DNA from: Marinobacter flavimaris
GTDB taxonomy: Bacteria > Pseudomonadota > Gammaproteobacteria > Pseudomonadales > Oleiphilaceae
Direction: 5' to 3'
DNA: 64,000 nucleotides
Assembly: GCF_002933295.1 (NCBI RefSeq)
Contig: NZ_PSSW01000004.1
Coordinates: 124,001-188,000, forward strand
Shown piece by piece: positions 60,941 through 64,000 of this stretch. The notes beneath the pieces are model-generated. The model ran no database searches and was not told where the DNA came from. It saw nothing but the letters and a program-made list of their open reading frames with translations. The position numbers and the translations under genes were made by a program. Every line of letters starts with the position of its first letter. Within the stretch, counting starts at the first letter, position 1.

Positions 60941-61828
60941 TCATATCGCTTCTTTAAAGCGCCTGCGGAAACTTTTTTCTTCCCCACCCCGGCCGCCGTT
61001 TCCTGCGGGCTCTTCGAAGAAGAAGATGCTCACGCCGGTTCGGACGGGCTCACCGGATACACTTTCAGTCTCTTGACCGGATATATCCCGATCATGGGGA
61101 CCAAGCCACTTGTCCAGTTCTTCCAGAAGAGACTGGGACCGTTCGGCTGCGTGCCTGCGCCAGCGCTCCATCACTTCCGGAGGGATATTGTTGTAGGTCA
61201 GGGTTCGCTGGAACAGCGGTGGCTGCCCGGACTCGTCACTGACCAGATTGTGATCAATGGTTGCGATGAGGTCCGATACGTCCTCACCGAAAATCTGCAG
61301 CATTTCCTCGCTGTCTCCGGCCGGGACAAAGGCCCTTTGCTGCAGGACCAGGCGGCCCGATTCCCCCTCCACGGAAACCACCCCCACCCGAAGCAGTTCA
61401 TCCAGCACGGAACGGGGCGGCATGTCGCCGCTGTAGCGTTTGACCAGCTCGCTGAAGCTTGCAGGCCCGTCGAAAGCCAGCATTGCAGGCTCTCCGTCCT
61501 TGGCCTGAAACTCCGCATCGTGGACCCAGCCCGATACCACCCGAGACGCCCGGTTGGTATGAAGCACGTCGCGGCTCCCAGCATCCTCCCCTGCCAGGAT
61601 CTCCCGCTGGCGTTTGACTTCCTTTCGGGTCAGCCCGGTCATGACTGCAGCCCGTGAGTCCGTGGGCTTTCGCCGGTCGTCGGTGAAGTCCTCCAGGGCG
61701 GCTTCCACGTAGGCACGTTTAACCAGCTCGGAGAACTCACCGAAAGGAATACCATTGCGCAACAGCAACCTCGCCAGAGGGCGCAGAATGCGAAACAGCG
61801 CTTGATGCAGGGGGTTGGGTTTTTTCAT
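60941..61828 (-). CDS. DUF6502 family protein
   Basis: A 295-residue protein with DUF6502 features: ILRPLARLLLRNGIPFGEFSELVKRAYVEAAL, GLTRKEVKRQREIL (HTH-like), RASRVVSGWVHDAEFQAKDG and LLRVGVVSVEGESGRLVL. The domain arrangement suggests a wHTH-type regulator. It lies between two DUF5666 lipoprotein genes on the same strand, so the three may form one regulated unit. Confidence 0.8.
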   Translation of the reverse strand: MKKPNPLHQALFRILRPLARLLLRNGIPFGEFSELVKRAYVEAALEDFTDDRRKPTDSRAAVMTGLTRKEVKRQREILAGEDAGSRDVLHTNRASRVVSGWVHDAEFQAKDGEPAMLAFDGPASFSELVKRYSGDMPPRSVLDELLRVGVVSVEGESGRLVLQQRAFVPAGDSEEMLQIFGEDVSDLIATIDHNLVSDESGQPPLFQRTLTYNNIPPEVMERWRRHAAERSQSLLEELDKWLGPHDRDISGQETESVSGEPVRTGVSIFFFEEPAGNGGRGGEEKSFRRRFKEAI

Positions 61829-61910
61829 GTTTGGGATTGTATTCCCATAGCGACTTCGAAAGCCAGAATGCGGGCCGACAACACCCCGGCCCGCTCCGGC
61901 GGTTTACTGA

Positions 61911-63371
61911 TCAATCATCGCTGTCACTGTCGTCATTGCTGTCGTCGACCTCGACGTTCTCGGTCAGCTCATACAGGCCACCACTGGTCTGGCGGTACCC
62001 GATTTCCACTTCATCACCAACCTGTGCGCCGGACAGGCTGTAGCCATTGCGAAGCACCTCAAGATTCATGATGGTGATGGAATCGGTTCCGATGGCACTC
62101 ACCCGTGCCTCGAGCTCAAAGTCATCATCGTCGTCGTCATCCTCGCGTTCAATGCTGATGGCCTCGAGGAATCCGCCGTCACTGCTCTGCTGGCGACCTT
62201 CAATTTCGAGATAGTCTCCCACCTGCAGGCTCTGGATATCCTGAACGCGACTGCGACGGTCATCTCCGTCATCGTCGTCGTCATCAATCAGGGTATTGCC
62301 GGTCAGCTGGACCCGGACGCCACTGACGACCATGGTTTCATTGGTCAGATCAAGAGACTCGATGCGACCATCCAGCTCGGCATCGGAATCCCGGCCTTCG
62401 ATCTCTTCAGCCACCAGGACGCCATTGCGGAAATCCCCTTCCACTTTCACAAACAGGCCATCGGCAAGGTTGCTTTCGCGAAGATCGTCGAACTCGGTGC
62501 CACCATCAATCTGGACGCGCACCCCATTCACCGAGAACTGGCCACTGGCGGCGTCATAGTCATAAATGCTTCCGGAGATTTCGACATCGTCATCATCGTC
62601 GAAGAGGTCGTCCTCATCATCGATCTCCTCGGCCATGATGGTGTTGCCGTCCAGGTAGCCTTCCACTTCCACCACGATTCCGTTTGCCAGATCATCCAGG
62701 GAGAAGCCGTCATCGCCGACAGCGCTGGTGTAATCAACCAGGAAACCGTTGATGGTGAAGGTCTGGGCGCTTGTGTCCAGATCGGCAACAACGCCTTCAA
62801 TTTCTACTTCGTTGTTGTCATCGAATTCCAGGCCAATGGCCCGGGCACCCACAAAGCTTGCCCGGAAGCTGCCATCCTCAAGGCGCCAGGCGCTGACCCT
62901 TACACGATAGCCCTGGGGATTGTCGGCAAGAGCCGCTGGTGTTGCGCCGCGGAAGACGGTTTTGCCATCCAGGGCAATGCTCTGGCCAAGCATGGTCAGA
63001 GTGCCGGTGCGGGTAACCTCATCCCAACTCATGCCGGAAATCGGCCCGCGCAGGGTATCGTCATAACTGACTTTGTCCGCCCGCCCCTGACCACTGTCAT
63101 CCCAATCGCCCTCAACTTTGAGGATCATGCCCTTTTCGAGCTGATCCTCGCGTTCCAGGCCATCGTCGCTGCTAACGCTGCCGTTGGTCTCAAATCGGGT
63201 ACCGTTCACGTAAACACTGCCGAAACCGGATACCGCCCCGACACTGGTCCCCGATGAAGCATCACTTGTTGAGGCGTCTCCAGAGCCACCGCCTCCGCAA
63301 GCGGCGAGCGCGCCAGCAAGAGCGCCGGTCATGGCCAGTTTCACTGCAATTGCTAAAGGTTTGCGATTCAT
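61911..63371 (-). CDS. DUF5666 lipoprotein, second copy
   Basis: A 486-residue paralogue of the gene at 59377-60900: lipoprotein signal (MNRKPLAIAVKLAMTGALAG, lipobox LAAC then GGGG) and the same SGFGSVYVNGTRFETN opening followed by DUF5666 repeats. Its tail is more acidic (VEVDDSNDDSDSDD) and two internal stretches of Asp (DDEDDLFDDDDD) suggest calcium binding. ATG 63369-63371 is the start. Confidence 0.85.
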   Translation of the reverse strand: MNRKPLAIAVKLAMTGALAGALAACGGGGSGDASTSDASSGTSVGAVSGFGSVYVNGTRFETNGSVSSDDGLEREDQLEKGMILKVEGDWDDSGQGRADKVSYDDTLRGPISGMSWDEVTRTGTLTMLGQSIALDGKTVFRGATPAALADNPQGYRVRVSAWRLEDGSFRASFVGARAIGLEFDDNNEVEIEGVVADLDTSAQTFTINGFLVDYTSAVGDDGFSLDDLANGIVVEVEGYLDGNTIMAEEIDDEDDLFDDDDDVEISGSIYDYDAASGQFSVNGVRVQIDGGTEFDDLRESNLADGLFVKVEGDFRNGVLVAEEIEGRDSDAELDGRIESLDLTNETMVVSGVRVQLTGNTLIDDDDDDGDDRRSRVQDIQSLQVGDYLEIEGRQQSSDGGFLEAISIEREDDDDDDDFELEARVSAIGTDSITIMNLEVLRNGYSLSGAQVGDEVEIGYRQTSGGLYELTENVEVDDSNDDSDSDD

Positions 63372-63576
63372 CGTTCTTCTCCAGGCTTGTTGTTGCGTCC
63401 CCGGGCGACCGCGTTTAAACACCCGATCTTAAATTGGGATATTTTTCCCAATCTTGTATTTGGGAATTTAATCCCATTTTTTGCGCCTGTCCAGTTTTTG
63501 ATCATGAAAATTTTGTGAACTTTATGGAGCGGGAAACGTAAATCTTTGAACAGTCAGCCAAAACAGGTTCATTACT

Positions 63577-63750
63577 ATGCTGGGATTTTTGAAAGGCGAT
63601 CCGAGGAAAAAACTGCAGAAGGAATACGAGGCGAAGCTCGCCAAAGCACTGGATGCCCAGCGCAACGGCGATCTGAGAACCCATGGAACCCTCATGGAGG
63701 AGGCAGAAAAGATCTACGCCGAGATCCAGGCGCTGGACGAAAAGAAATAA
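63577..63750 (+). CDS. DUF6435 (Lacal_2735-type) small protein
   Basis: A 57-residue helical protein, MLGFLKGDPRKKLQKEYEAK then KALDAQRNGDLRTHGTLMEE and AEKIYAEIQALDEKK, matching the DUF6435/Lacal_2735 pattern of short MLG-starting proteins. It has no known function. ATG 63577 lies 200 bases from the divergent lipoprotein gene. Confidence 0.75.
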   Translation: MLGFLKGDPRKKLQKEYEAKLAKALDAQRNGDLRTHGTLMEEAEKIYAEIQALDEKK

Positions 63751-63763
63751 GCGGGGGGAGCGT

Positions 63764-64000
63764 TTACTCCCCCATCAATTGCCGGATGCGGTGATTGAGA
63801 CGGGCCACTTCCCGACGCATTTCCTCCACCTCATCGAGCAGTTCCAGAGACATGGCCAGGCCGGGCAGATTCATTTTCAGGTCCCTCTGTAATCTCTGCG
63901 CTTTGCGCAATCGGCTCAGGGCAGCGACATCGAACTCCCATTGCCGTGCCTCCGGGTAATCTTCCAGCGGGGCAATGATCCCGTAGTCCACCAGTTTTAT
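63764..64000 (-). CDS. cbpM: Chaperone modulator CbpM-like (cut by window edge)
   Basis: The last ~78 residues of a small MerR-like modulator of the DnaJ-type co-chaperone CbpA: VDYGIIAPLEDYPEARQWEF, DVAALSRLRKAQRLQRDLKM, NLPGLAMSLELLDEVEEMR, ending IRQLMGE. The frame continues past base 64000, so the N-terminus and the adjacent cbpA gene are outside the window. Confidence 0.85.
   Translation of the reverse strand: MKLVDYGIIAPLEDYPEARQWEFDVAALSRLRKAQRLQRDLKMNLPGLAMSLELLDEVEEMRREVARLNHRIRQLMGE

Overview
The window reads as a GC-rich chromosomal segment of a marine gammaproteobacterium, most likely Marinobacter or a close relative. The content fits that group: a sucrose/glucosylglycerol-phosphorylase-type GH13 enzyme, an AlkB alkane hydroxylase with its own GntR regulator, a DUF6160 outer-surface protein, a CsrB-type regulatory RNA, and a complete urease plus urea ABC transporter locus. 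No rRNA, tRNA or CRISPR was seen. Both window edges cut genes: a GH13 enzyme on the left and a CbpM-like chaperone modulator on the right.

Left part (1-26 kb) is accessory and patchy. It starts with the GH13 enzyme, a ferric-reductase-like protein with an apparent internal deletion, a DUF4174 protein, a HEPN/MNT toxin-antitoxin-like pair with palindromic operators, and a Rho-like ATPase lacking the RNA-binding domain. Then come small metabolic genes (deoxyribosyltransferase, SDR, MOSC, methyltransferase), two alpha/beta hydrolases, a NYN-LOTUS protein, a PD-(D/E)XK-like protein and several lipoproteins. At least fifteen copies of a short repeat with the core ATCTGTCCCGG are scattered between 5.1 and 25.5 kb and were not seen elsewhere in the window. 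The same region holds gene fragments duplicated from neighbouring intact genes. Around 20.2-21.3 kb two minus-strand genes are each followed by a foldback site resembling an integron attC, so this looks like an integrase-less cassette cluster. At 22.4-25.5 kb lies a four-gene overlapping minus-strand operon: a PRTase-CE-like protein, a NADAR protein, a 52-residue linker protein and a STAND/AAA-type ATPase, followed by a NERD nuclease. This is the best candidate for a poorly described conflict (defence) system.

Middle (26-40 kb): one minus-strand operon urtABCDE-ureDABCEFG plus a small membrane protein handles urea uptake and hydrolysis, closed by a strong terminator. Divergent from urtA are an allophanate hydrolase with a near-perfect sigma-54 promoter and a GntR regulator. 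A CsrB/RsmZ-like RNA with about a dozen GGA motifs follows.

Right part (40-64 kb) is more ordinary: comEA-like, lutABC lactate utilisation, an EamA exporter, glyoxalase I, alkB with a divergent GntR, a DUF6160 protein, a flippase-like membrane protein coupled to a glycosyltransferase fused to a degenerate phosphoesterase domain, a DUF523-DUF1722 protein, a DUF481 outer-membrane protein, trhO, a DsbA-like thiol oxidoreductase, a nitronate monooxygenase, a chemoreceptor, two DUF5666 lipoproteins around a DUF6502 protein, a DUF6435 small protein and cbpM.
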